Both the position numbers and the translations under genes were made by a program. From Tolypothrix tenuis PCC 7101 (GTDB taxonomy: Bacteria; Cyanobacteriota; Cyanobacteriia; Cyanobacteriales; Nostocaceae): DNA of 64,000 nt. Below the pieces are notes generated by a model that searched no databases, was not told the DNA's origin, and saw nothing but the letters and a program-made list of their open reading frames with translations. Location: positions 6,375,979 to 6,439,978 of the forward strand of contig NZ_AP018248.1 of the NCBI RefSeq assembly GCF_002368295.1, written 5' to 3'. This document shows, piece after piece, positions 35,078 through 43,347 of the stretch. Each line of letters opens with the position of its first letter. The first letter of the stretch is position 1.

Positions 35078-37876
35078 GTGAACAAGCAGGAACCAGACAA
35101 TAGTGCATCGACATCAGAAGCAGCCTTTTTCTTTGAGCGATCGCTCGATCTGCTGGCGGTGATTGGTATGGATGGGTATTTTAAGCGGATAAACCCAGCA
35201 TTTACTCAAATTCTCGGTTACTCCAAAGCAGAATTTTTAGCCAGTCCTTTTATCAACTTTGTCCATCCAGATGACCATTCCGTCACGCTGGCAGAAATGG
35301 AGAAGTTAAAAGCAGGCGCACCTATTCTAAATTTTGAGAATCGTTACCGGACAAAGGATGGCCGCTATCGCTGGTTGGAATGGACAGGATCGCCGCAGAT
35401 TGACCAGGATGTAATATACTGCGTTGCCCGTGATATTACTCAGCAAAAAGAGACAGAAGCAGCTCTAGAACGCGCTAACCAGGAACTAGAACAGCGCGTT
35501 GCCGAACGGACTGCCCAGTTAGAACAGGTAAATGCAGCATTGCGGGAGAGCGAACAACGCAACCAGTTGGCAATGGAAGTTGCCCGGATATTTACCTTTG
35601 AGTGGGAACCACATACTGATATCGTTAAGCGATCGCCTCAATGTGGTGTGATTTTGGGTTTAAGCTCAACAGATGCAGAAGCGGACACAGGAGCCAATTT
35701 TGTGCAACGAGTGCATCCAGAAGATCGCGATCGCTTCATAGCAGTTTTACAAGCACTGACACCTGAGAACAGCACTTACAAGACTACCTATCGAGTTATA
35801 CGCCCAGATGGACAAATTGTGACATTGGAGGAAAGCGCACGGGCGCTGTTTGACGAGCAAGGACAGTTAACCCGACTGATTGGCATGACGGCGGATATCA
35901 CAGAACGCCAGCGACTAGAAGCCGAATTAAAGGCAAGTCAGACGACTTTGCAACGACAACTAGCTGAAATTGAAACTATTTACCAGTCTGCACCCATCGG
36001 GTTAAATGTACTCGATGCCGATCTGCGCTTTGTGCGAATTAATCAGCGATTGGCAGAAATCAATGGATTTTCCACAGAAGAACACATTGGGCGAACAATA
36101 CGAGAGTTACTGCCCAATATTGCGGATACTGCCGAAGCGTTGTTACTCCCTATCTTTGAAACCGGAGAACCGCTACTAAATGTCGAAATCCGGGGCGAAA
36201 CTCCAGCAAAACCGGGAGTAAAGCGTGTTTGGTTAGAAAGCTTTTTGCCGTTGAAAGATGGCGATCGCATAATAGGCATTAACACCGTTTGTCAAGAAAT
36301 CACCGATCGCAAACAGGTAGAAGAAGCCTTGCGTAGTTCAGAAGAACGCTATCGCACCTTGTTTGAGACGATGGAAGATGGCTTTTGTGTGGTCGAAATG
36401 CTGTTTGATGAAAATACTACCCCGATAGATTACCGCTTTTTGGAAATTAACCCAGCATTTGAGCGAGAAACTGGACTGCAACAGGCAATTGGTAAAACTG
36501 CAAGTCAACTGCTTCCAAATCTCGAAAAATTTTGGTTTGAAACTTATGGCAGAGTCGCTCTCACAGGTGAACCGGTGCGCTTTGAAAATGGCTCTGATGC
36601 CATGAATCGCTGGTTTGAGGTTTATGCTTTTCCTATCGAAGGGTCAGAGAATCACAAAGTTGCGATCTTGTTTAAGAATATTAGCGATCGCAAAGCCATT
36701 GAAGCGCAAAAAGAAAAGTTACTTCAGCAAGAGCAAGCTGCACGAGAAGCTGCAGAACGTGCCAATCGAGTCAAAGATGAATTTCTCGCGATTCTCTCCC
36801 ATGAACTGCGAACACCCCTAAACCCGATTTTGGGTTGGGCAAAAATCTTACAATCACCGAAAATTACTCCCGAAAAGCTCCAGCAAGGGTTAAGCACAAT
36901 CGAGCGTAATGCTAAACAACAGGTGCAACTAATTGACGATCTGCTCGATATCTCTCGCATCATTCGTGGCAAACTCTCTTTGAGCTTTGCAGCGATTAAT
37001 TTATCAGAGCCAATCGCTGCAGCTTTAGAAACTGTTAGTTTAGCAGCAGAAGCAAAAGCTATTCAGTTGGAAGTCTTGCTCGATTCCACCGTCGGGTACG
37101 TCAAAGGAGATACTAGCAGATTACAACAGGTAGTCTGGAATTTACTCTCGAATGCGATTAAATTCACCCCCACAGGCGGACAGGTGACGGTGCAACTTAC
37201 CCGTGTTGATCGCTATGCTCAAATTCAGGTTAGCGATACCGGCAATGGCATTAAACTCGAATTTTTGCCCCATGTATTTGAGTTATTTCAACAACAGGAT
37301 AGTTCTACCACTCGTGCCTTTGGTGGATTGGGTTTAGGATTGGCGATCGCGCGTCAGGTAGTGGAAGCGCACGGTGGTACAATCGCTGTTGCTAGTGCTG
37401 GAGAAGGGCAAGGGGCAACCTTTACCGTACAATTGCCGTTGATGTCTGTATCAAATCTCAATATTCCTGATTTCTGCAACCATCCCACACTCAATTTAAA
37501 GGATCGGCGGGTGATAGTAGTAGATGATGAGGCAGATTCCCTGGAACTGGTTAAGGTGGTACTAGAAGAAGAAGGCGCAGTTGTAGAAGTAGTATCCTCA
37601 GCTACTAACGCCCTACCAGTACTGACTCAAGCACCATTCGATTTGCTGATCAGCGATATTGGAATGCCAGAGATGGACGGTTACAATTTCATTCGTCAGA
37701 TTCGCGCCCTACCACCTCGATTCAACCGAGATATTCCGGCGATCGCCCTCACCGCCTATGCTGGTGAGGAAAATCAACGCAAAATCCTCGCCGCTGGTTT
37801 TCAAGCACATTTAGCCAAACCAATTGAACCGCAAAACTTGTTAGATGCGATCGCTGCTTTAATGATTTCAAATTAG
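35078..37876 (+). CDS. PAS-rich hybrid sensor histidine kinase
   Basis: 932 residues, GTG start. Four PAS domains (about 15-125, 165-285, 300-415 and 420-540) are joined by coiled coils (EQRVAERTAQLEQ). HisKA with the H-box SHELRTPLN places the phosphorylated His at 575. HATPase boxes follow (NLLSNAIKFTP, DTGNGI, GGLGLGLAIARQ). A C-terminal receiver has its phospho-acceptor at Asp860 in SDIGMPEMDG. There are no membrane segments, so it should sense in the cytosol. The final output after the receiver is unknown. The start codon is uncertain because an in-frame PAS relic ends just upstream. Confidence 0.93.
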   Translation: MNKQEPDNSASTSEAAFFFERSLDLLAVIGMDGYFKRINPAFTQILGYSKAEFLASPFINFVHPDDHSVTLAEMEKLKAGAPILNFENRYRTKDGRYRWLEWTGSPQIDQDVIYCVARDITQQKETEAALERANQELEQRVAERTAQLEQVNAALRESEQRNQLAMEVARIFTFEWEPHTDIVKRSPQCGVILGLSSTDAEADTGANFVQRVHPEDRDRFIAVLQALTPENSTYKTTYRVIRPDGQIVTLEESARALFDEQGQLTRLIGMTADITERQRLEAELKASQTTLQRQLAEIETIYQSAPIGLNVLDADLRFVRINQRLAEINGFSTEEHIGRTIRELLPNIADTAEALLLPIFETGEPLLNVEIRGETPAKPGVKRVWLESFLPLKDGDRIIGINTVCQEITDRKQVEEALRSSEERYRTLFETMEDGFCVVEMLFDENTTPIDYRFLEINPAFERETGLQQAIGKTASQLLPNLEKFWFETYGRVALTGEPVRFENGSDAMNRWFEVYAFPIEGSENHKVAILFKNISDRKAIEAQKEKLLQQEQAAREAAERANRVKDEFLAILSHELRTPLNPILGWAKILQSPKITPEKLQQGLSTIERNAKQQVQLIDDLLDISRIIRGKLSLSFAAINLSEPIAAALETVSLAAEAKAIQLEVLLDSTVGYVKGDTSRLQQVVWNLLSNAIKFTPTGGQVTVQLTRVDRYAQIQVSDTGNGIKLEFLPHVFELFQQQDSSTTRAFGGLGLGLAIARQVVEAHGGTIAVASAGEGQGATFTVQLPLMSVSNLNIPDFCNHPTLNLKDRRVIVVDDEADSLELVKVVLEEEGAVVEVVSSATNALPVLTQAPFDLLISDIGMPEMDGYNFIRQIRALPPRFNRDIPAIALTAYAGEENQRKILAAGFQAHLAKPIEPQNLLDAIAALMISN

Positions 37877-37918
37877 CTGGTGAATAAATTCAAAAATATT
37901 TCAAATAAGGGTGATTCT

Positions 37919-38716
37919 ATGGGACAAATCATTACACAGGTGGATGCTTTCACCAATACACCATTTGCAGGCAACCCTGCGGCTGTTTGTGTGTTACCTG
38001 CGCCGAAAAGCGATCGCTGGATGCAGAATGTGGCGCAGGAAATGAATTTATCGGAGACGGCTTTTCTCGTCAAGCAGGATGATGGTTTTAATCTGCGTTG
38101 GTTTACACCAACTGTAGAAGTACCCCTTTGTGGTCATGCAACTTTAGCTAGCGCCCATGTACTTTGGTCTGAGGGACATTTATTATCTAATGAAGCTGCT
38201 CGTTTTTATACTAAAAGCGGTGTATTAATTGCCAAAAAGCTGGGCGAATGGATTGAGTTAGATTTTCCTGTTAATTATTCACAACCTACTGATGCACCAG
38301 AGGAACTGTGTGAAGCTTTGGGTGTAGGTTGTAAATCTGTTTTACAAAATTCCCTCGGTTATTTGGTAGAAGTAGATTCTGAGGATTTGGTATGGCATAT
38401 ACAGCCTAATTTTCAACTACTGAAGACTTTGCTGGTGTCGGATGTGATTGTTACTAGCCTAACTCACGGCAATTCTGATTACGATTTTGTTTCTCGCTTT
38501 TTTGCGCCCGGATTGGGTATAAATGAAGACCCAGTCACTGGTGCGGCTCATTGCTGTCTTGCACCCTTCTGGCGCGATCGCTTGGGTAAGGATGAGTTTT
38601 TAGCTTATCAAGCATCCAGCCGTGGAGGAGTGGTAAAGGTGCGTTATCCAGGAGGCGATCGCGTTTTTTTAGCTGGACAAGCAGTTACTGTATTACGTGG
38701 GGAACTATACAATTAA
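37919..38716 (+). CDS. PhzF family protein
   Basis: 265-residue PhzF/epimerase-like protein with the double hotdog-like DAP epimerase fold. VDAFTNTPFAGNPAAVC is the family start, which decides the ATG; the frame stays open 13 codons further upstream from a GTG. NLSETAFL carries the catalytic Glu; CGHATLASAHVLW and NEDPVTGAAHCCLAPFW are the second conserved pair. Substrates of most members are unknown. It starts 42 bases after the hybrid kinase on the same strand, so they may be co-transcribed. Confidence 0.92.
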   Translation: MGQIITQVDAFTNTPFAGNPAAVCVLPAPKSDRWMQNVAQEMNLSETAFLVKQDDGFNLRWFTPTVEVPLCGHATLASAHVLWSEGHLLSNEAARFYTKSGVLIAKKLGEWIELDFPVNYSQPTDAPEELCEALGVGCKSVLQNSLGYLVEVDSEDLVWHIQPNFQLLKTLLVSDVIVTSLTHGNSDYDFVSRFFAPGLGINEDPVTGAAHCCLAPFWRDRLGKDEFLAYQASSRGGVVKVRYPGGDRVFLAGQAVTVLRGELYN

Positions 38717-39012
38717 TTTTGATAAATTTCATCACGAATTGCCAAAATAAAGTTCACGAATAATTACAATATACCTCTTGCATAAGGCTTGAGCATCAGC
38801 GTTTATCAAGTAACCACAAATTAATATTATTGACGCTGACTGATATCAAATCTGGCTAATTACTTACGATATGGTTGGTCTTGTTAGTCATTAGTAATTG
38901 GTAATTGTTAAATTGTATTTTTCTTTCCCATTACCCATTACCCATTACCCATTACCAACCTTCACAGATATGATAAATGTTCAACCGGATATGACTGATT
39001 GATATTGAGGCT
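38717..39012. repeat. Intergenic stretch ending in STRR array
   Basis: Nothing recognisable in the first 170 bases; then GGTAATT units (about 38892) and four units of CCCATTA just before the methyltransferase promoter region. Confidence 0.75.
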
Positions 39013-39873
39013 ATGAAATTATTTTATTCCCATGAAAGTGGCAAACTTTGGCAAGGAGATGCTATCGAATGGTTGGGTAGTTTAGATACAGAGTCGGTTG
39101 ATTTAGTGATTGCCGACCCTCCATATAATATTAAAAAAGCAGAGTGGGATACCTTCGCATCTCAGGAAGCTTATGTGCAATGGTCTTTAATTTGGATTGA
39201 GCAAGTATCACGTATTCTTAAACCTAAGGGAAGTTTTTATATTTGTGGTTTTTCGGAAATATTAGCTGATATTAAATTACCTGCTTCGCGGTTCTTTAAA
39301 GGTTGTCGTTGGCTAATTTGGCACTATAAAAATAAAGCAAATCTATCCAATGACTGGGGGCGTTCCCATGAAAGTATTTTGCATTTTCGCAAGTCAAAAA
39401 ATTTTTATATGAATATAGATAACGTGCGGATTTTATATGGAGAGCATACATTAAAATATCCATCTCACCCACAAGCAATCACTAGCCAGTATGCAAATAA
39501 TGGTAAAAATAACGGCAAAAATTGGCATCCACATTCAAAGGGAGCTAAACCTAGAGATGTGATAGAAATCCCTACAACTTGTAATGGGATGAATGAAAAA
39601 ACTACACATCCTACACAAAAACCCGAAGAATTAATCAGAAAATTTATCCTGGCTTCTTCTCAACGGCAAGATATTGTTGTTGATCCATTTTTAGGCTCAG
39701 GTACTACAGCAGTAACGGCTGAACAATTAGGTAGAAGATGGTTAGGATGCGATATTAATTCTCAATATTTAGAATTTGCTTGTCAACGCATAAAAAATGC
39801 TAATCACATGAGTGATGAAGAATGGTTTTGTTTTGATAGAAAAAATGAAGAACGCAGAAAAAAAATCAGGTAG
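39013..39873 (+). CDS. Solitary DNA methyltransferase, beta class
   Basis: 286-residue amino-methyltransferase (N6-adenine or N4-cytosine). The catalytic motif IV, VIADPPYNI, comes first (near residue 35); the AdoMet motif I, VDPFLGSGTTAV, comes last (near 220), followed by RRWLGCDINSQYLEFACQRI. This order defines the beta class. The region between (HSKGAKPRDVIEIPT, THPTQKPEELI) is typical. No restriction endonuclease gene is adjacent, so it is probably an orphan modifying enzyme. The target cannot be read from the sequence, though orphan enzymes in this group often act on sites such as GATC or GGCC. Confidence 0.9.
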   Translation: MKLFYSHESGKLWQGDAIEWLGSLDTESVDLVIADPPYNIKKAEWDTFASQEAYVQWSLIWIEQVSRILKPKGSFYICGFSEILADIKLPASRFFKGCRWLIWHYKNKANLSNDWGRSHESILHFRKSKNFYMNIDNVRILYGEHTLKYPSHPQAITSQYANNGKNNGKNWHPHSKGAKPRDVIEIPTTCNGMNEKTTHPTQKPEELIRKFILASSQRQDIVVDPFLGSGTTAVTAEQLGRRWLGCDINSQYLEFACQRIKNANHMSDEEWFCFDRKNEERRKKIR

Positions 39874-39934
39874 AATTAAACCTTTCTATCGCAGCCAAAA
39901 TTATACACATTTAATGTGAAGTTGCACATATTTA

Positions 39935-40019
39935 GATCCCCCTAAATCCCCCTTAAAAAGGGGGACTTTGATAATTGTTTCCGGTTCCCCCCTTTTTTCA
40001 AGGGGGGTTAGGGGGGATC
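39935..40019. repeat. MITE-like palindrome (GATCCCCCTAA ends)
   Basis: Ends GATCCCCCTAAATCCCCC and GGGGGGTTAGGGGGGATC are inverted repeats, with inner CCCTTAAAAAGGGGG and CCCCCCTTTTTTCAAGGGGGG hairpins. A widespread form in cyanobacterial intergenic DNA. No transposase frame. Confidence 0.85.
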
Positions 40020-40169
40020 GAATTCTATGCAGTCTCATAAAGAATTGGTATTACTTCTAAAGTATTAACATCCTTTATAGCTGTCATTGATGGTCAGCAT
40101 AGCCGCCTTATTTAACTAGAATAATTCTGCGGCACAATAGTTAAAGCAGCCCTGATTTAATGTGTAAAA

Positions 40170-40616
40170 ATGTCTTCTCAACACAAAGCTAGTATAAGTT
40201 CTATCCAATCTTGTTGGCCGATTGAACAATTACCGGGATTAAGCCCAGCAGAACAATCCCAATTGCAAAATTGTGGAATTACAACCACAGGATTATTAGT
40301 CAAAAATGGCAAAACTCTAGAAGCAAGAGTGGCTTTAGCGAATAAATTACAGGTTCATCTTCAATATGTGAACAAATGGGTAGCTTTGGCTGATTTAGCC
40401 CGTATTCCTACAGTTGGGACACAATATTGTGGTTTATTGCTACACGCAGGTATTGGTTCTGTAGCACAATTGGCACAGGTTCCAGCGCACCGATTACACA
40501 AACAAATTTTACGCTTGCAGGTAGCAACAATGCAGCGCCGAGATTTATGCCCAGCAATTGAGTTAGTACAGCAGTGGAGTTATCAAGCAAGAACAGTTCT
40601 GAGTTCTGAGTTCTGA
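40170..40616 (+). CDS. DUF4332 domain protein
   Basis: 148 residues. PIEQLPGLSPAEQSQLQNCGI and LARIPTVGTQYCGLLLHAGI are two helix-hairpin-helix-like units, the layout of DUF4332. Such domains bind nucleic acid without sequence preference in relatives, but function here is unproven. The last residues (RTVLSSEF) and the stop are encoded by a GTTCTGA tandem repeat that continues past the gene, so the C-terminus may have been altered. No signal peptide. Confidence 0.85.
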   Translation: MSSQHKASISSIQSCWPIEQLPGLSPAEQSQLQNCGITTTGLLVKNGKTLEARVALANKLQVHLQYVNKWVALADLARIPTVGTQYCGLLLHAGIGSVAQLAQVPAHRLHKQILRLQVATMQRRDLCPAIELVQQWSYQARTVLSSEF

Positions 40617-40688
40617 GTTCTTATCTGTGAGTAATTCTAGTTCCTAGTCCCTAGTCCCCAGTCCCTAGTCCCCAGTCCCTTCCAGTCC
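40589..40688. repeat. STRR arrays (GTTCTGA and CCCTAGT/CCCCAGT units)
   Basis: Three to four units of GTTCTGA overlap the end of the DUF4332 gene; about eight CCCTAGT or CCCCAGT units follow up to the stop of the TetR gene. Confidence 0.88.
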
Positions 40689-41303
40689 CTATTCTTTCGC
40701 TAAAACTCCATTAAGAAAGATATCAGCAAGTCCTTCTGCCATTTGCTGCATTTCTTGGGGCGAGGCGTTTGGTTCCATGAGGGTATTGTTGGAAAAGCCT
40801 GCGATCGCGAACATTCCCAAGAATACCTTAGCAACCAGTTTGGCATCCGTTTGGCGATAAATGCCTTTATCCATAGCTGTTTGGAAGAAAGCCTCAGCAA
40901 CGTCCGTCATTTTAGTAATCACATCCAATTGAATGCGATCGCGCAAGTCTGGATGAAACTGCACTTCCATAAAACAGACTCGCATTAAATCGACATTTTT
41001 GTGCAAATTCCACATCCGACGGCGCATTACCTGAGCAACTGCTTTATAGCTTCCCATTTCGCTCAATTCTGTGAGCAAATCTGTAAGAATATCTACCCAA
41101 CCGCCAGTTGCAACTTCTACCAAAATTGCTTTTTTATTAGGAAAATGACGAAACAAGGTACCCTCAGCCACACCAGCTGCTTGTGCTAAGTCGCGGGTAG
41201 TAGTACCGTCAAAGCCTTGGGAGGCAAATAATTTTTGTGCCGCTTGTAAAATACGGGTACGTGTTTGCGCTTCTGAGGGGGGAGAAGAATTAAAGACTCG
41301 CAT
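40689..41303 (-). CDS. TetR/AcrR family regulator
   Basis: 204 residues. N-terminal helix-turn-helix: TRTRILQAAQKLFASQGFDGTT, TRDLAQAAGVAEGTLFRHF and PNKKAILVEV, the TetR DNA-binding signature. The rest is a helical ligand-binding domain with no clear family. TetR proteins usually repress nearby genes; the divergent neighbour is the M16 peptidase pair 430 bases away, a possible but unproven target. Confidence 0.92.
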   Translation of the reverse strand: MRVFNSSPPSEAQTRTRILQAAQKLFASQGFDGTTTRDLAQAAGVAEGTLFRHFPNKKAILVEVATGGWVDILTDLLTELSEMGSYKAVAQVMRRRMWNLHKNVDLMRVCFMEVQFHPDLRDRIQLDVITKMTDVAEAFFQTAMDKGIYRQTDAKLVAKVFLGMFAIAGFSNNTLMEPNASPQEMQQMAEGLADIFLNGVLAKE

Positions 41304-41734
41304 AGCAATTATTGTTAATTTTCCGGAACATGACTTGTAGCATTATTGTCTAACGTCAAGTACAAAAATTACAGAAAGCTTAATACAAGATTAACGCTCT
41401 GTTGCTCAATTAGCCTGTCTCTTAGGTATTAAACAATTAGTAGTTCATAGTTCGTAATTAATAATTCGTAATCATGTGATGCCAATTCATCTAGAAAATA
41501 CGAAATTACTCGTTGAGGTAGGGAAAAGTCAACAGTTTACAGGGAGGATTTCCCCATGATTTAGGGCTGCCATCTGTGACAAAGACTGTTTTAATAAACG
41601 AGGATATCAATTCAAATTTAATTACGAATTACTAACTAGTAATTACGAATTATGATGAAACTTTGCTTTAGTTACCGCTGATGAATCAACCCAGTTACTT
41701 GCCAGCAATTTTATATTCTTCAAAGAAGGTATCT
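41304..41734. other. Intergenic region between tetR and M16 genes
   Basis: Holds AATTCGTAATTA and GTAATTACGAATTA repeats (41440-41480 and 41620-41655). I see no clear operator palindrome for the TetR protein and no short gene. Confidence 0.5.
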
Positions 41735-43306
41735 ATGATACTTTATCGATTGTTTGCTACTTTATTAGCGCTGACTATGCTTTGGAGCAGCGTGCTACCA
41801 GAAGTGGCTTTAGCGCAAACTCAAACAGCATCTCCAGCACCAAAAGTACAGCCACCTAGCAAAACTCCGAGTTCGATTCAACCTTATTTGGATCGCGTCA
41901 TCAAGCAGTTGACGGAGTTTCGCCTAGATAATGGGCTAAAGTTCATTGTTTTAGAACGCCATCAAGCACCTGTAGTTTCCTTTCTTACCTACGCAGATGT
42001 GGGTGGTGTGGATGAGCCAGACGGAAAAACAGGCGTAGCACACTTTTTAGAGCATTTGGCTTTCAAAGGAACGAAACGCATTGGTACAACAGACTACAAT
42101 GCTGAGAAACCATTATTAGAACGCCTAGAACAGTTAGATGCTCAAATTAGAGCCGCGAAAGCTCAGGGTAAAAAAGATGAACTTGCCAAGCTGCAAGCTG
42201 AGTTTGAGCAAGTAGAATCGCAAGCAACCAAGCTCTCCAAGCAAAATGAAATGGGGCGAATTGTCGAACAAGCGGGAGGTGTAGGTTTAAATGCCAATAC
42301 TTCCACGGAGGCGACTCGTTATTTTTATAGCTTTCCAGCCAATAAGTTGGAACTGTGGATGTCTCTAGAATCAGAGCGATTTCTTGAACCTGTACTCAGC
42401 CGCGAGTTTTATAAAGAAAAAGAGGTGATTTTAGAAGAGAGGCGTTTGCGGGTAGAAAATTCACCTATCGGCTTAATGATCGAAAAGTTTATCGATGCAG
42501 CCTATAAAGTCCATCCCTACAGACGACCGGTAATTGGCTATGACCAAGATATCCGCAATTTGACACCTGAAGATGTGCAAAAGTTCTATAACACTTACTA
42601 TGTACCCAGCAATTTAGCGATCGCAGTTGTGGGTGATGTGAACCCAGCAGAAGTGAAAAGACTGGCACAAATTTACTTTGGACGTTTTCCTGCAAAACCC
42701 AAAGCGGTTGAGCAAATCCCCACAGAACCAGTACAAAAGCAAACGCGTGAGGTAACTGTGCAGCTACCTTCGCAACCTTGGTATTTAGAAGGCTATCATC
42801 GTCCAGCAATTACCGATCGCGATAATGCAGTGTATGAAATCATTGCTAGTTTATTAAGTAATGGGCGCACTTCGCGGTTGTATAAATCTTTGGTCGAACA
42901 GCAGCGTGTGGCATTGACTGCCCAAGGTTTTAGTGGTTTTCCTGGCGATAAATACCCAAACCTAATGTTATTTTATGCTCTGACAGCGCCTGGTCATACA
43001 GTTGATGAATTAGCCACGGCTTTGCGAACAGAAATTGAGAAATTGAAAACTGAGCCTGTAACAGATGCAGAATTGCAGCGTGTAAAAACTCAAGCTAGAG
43101 CAGATTTGTTGCGTACCCTCGATTCTAATATGGGAATGGCGCAGCAGTTGTTGGAATATGAAGTGAAAACTGGCTCTTGGCGGAATTTGTTTAAGCAGTT
43201 GGATCAAATTGCGGCGGTAAAGACTGCAGATATTCAACGTGTGGCGAAAGCATCGTTTACAGCCGAAAATCGCACAATTGGCAAGTTGTTATCAAAGCAA
43301 GCATAG
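41735..43306 (+). CDS. M16 zinc peptidase, active partner
   Basis: 523 residues from the ATG that begins a signal peptide (MILYRLFATLLALTMLWSS, cleavage near ALAQT). The zinc motif HFLEH in GVAHFLEHLAFKGT near residue 115 is intact, with the distal Glu in the following helix region (NANTSTEATRYFY, SLESERF). An inserted charged coiled coil of about 45 residues (LERLEQLDAQIRAA ... KLSKQ) follows the motif. The second M16 half begins near residue 320. It should act outside the cytoplasmic membrane with the inactive partner encoded next. An upstream in-frame start would add 18 residues. Confidence 0.92.
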   Translation: MILYRLFATLLALTMLWSSVLPEVALAQTQTASPAPKVQPPSKTPSSIQPYLDRVIKQLTEFRLDNGLKFIVLERHQAPVVSFLTYADVGGVDEPDGKTGVAHFLEHLAFKGTKRIGTTDYNAEKPLLERLEQLDAQIRAAKAQGKKDELAKLQAEFEQVESQATKLSKQNEMGRIVEQAGGVGLNANTSTEATRYFYSFPANKLELWMSLESERFLEPVLSREFYKEKEVILEERRLRVENSPIGLMIEKFIDAAYKVHPYRRPVIGYDQDIRNLTPEDVQKFYNTYYVPSNLAIAVVGDVNPAEVKRLAQIYFGRFPAKPKAVEQIPTEPVQKQTREVTVQLPSQPWYLEGYHRPAITDRDNAVYEIIASLLSNGRTSRLYKSLVEQQRVALTAQGFSGFPGDKYPNLMLFYALTAPGHTVDELATALRTEIEKLKTEPVTDAELQRVKTQARADLLRTLDSNMGMAQQLLEYEVKTGSWRNLFKQLDQIAAVKTADIQRVAKASFTAENRTIGKLLSKQA

Positions 43307-43347
43307 GAAACTAACCGCGAAGTACGCAAAGGACGCGAAGGGAAGAG

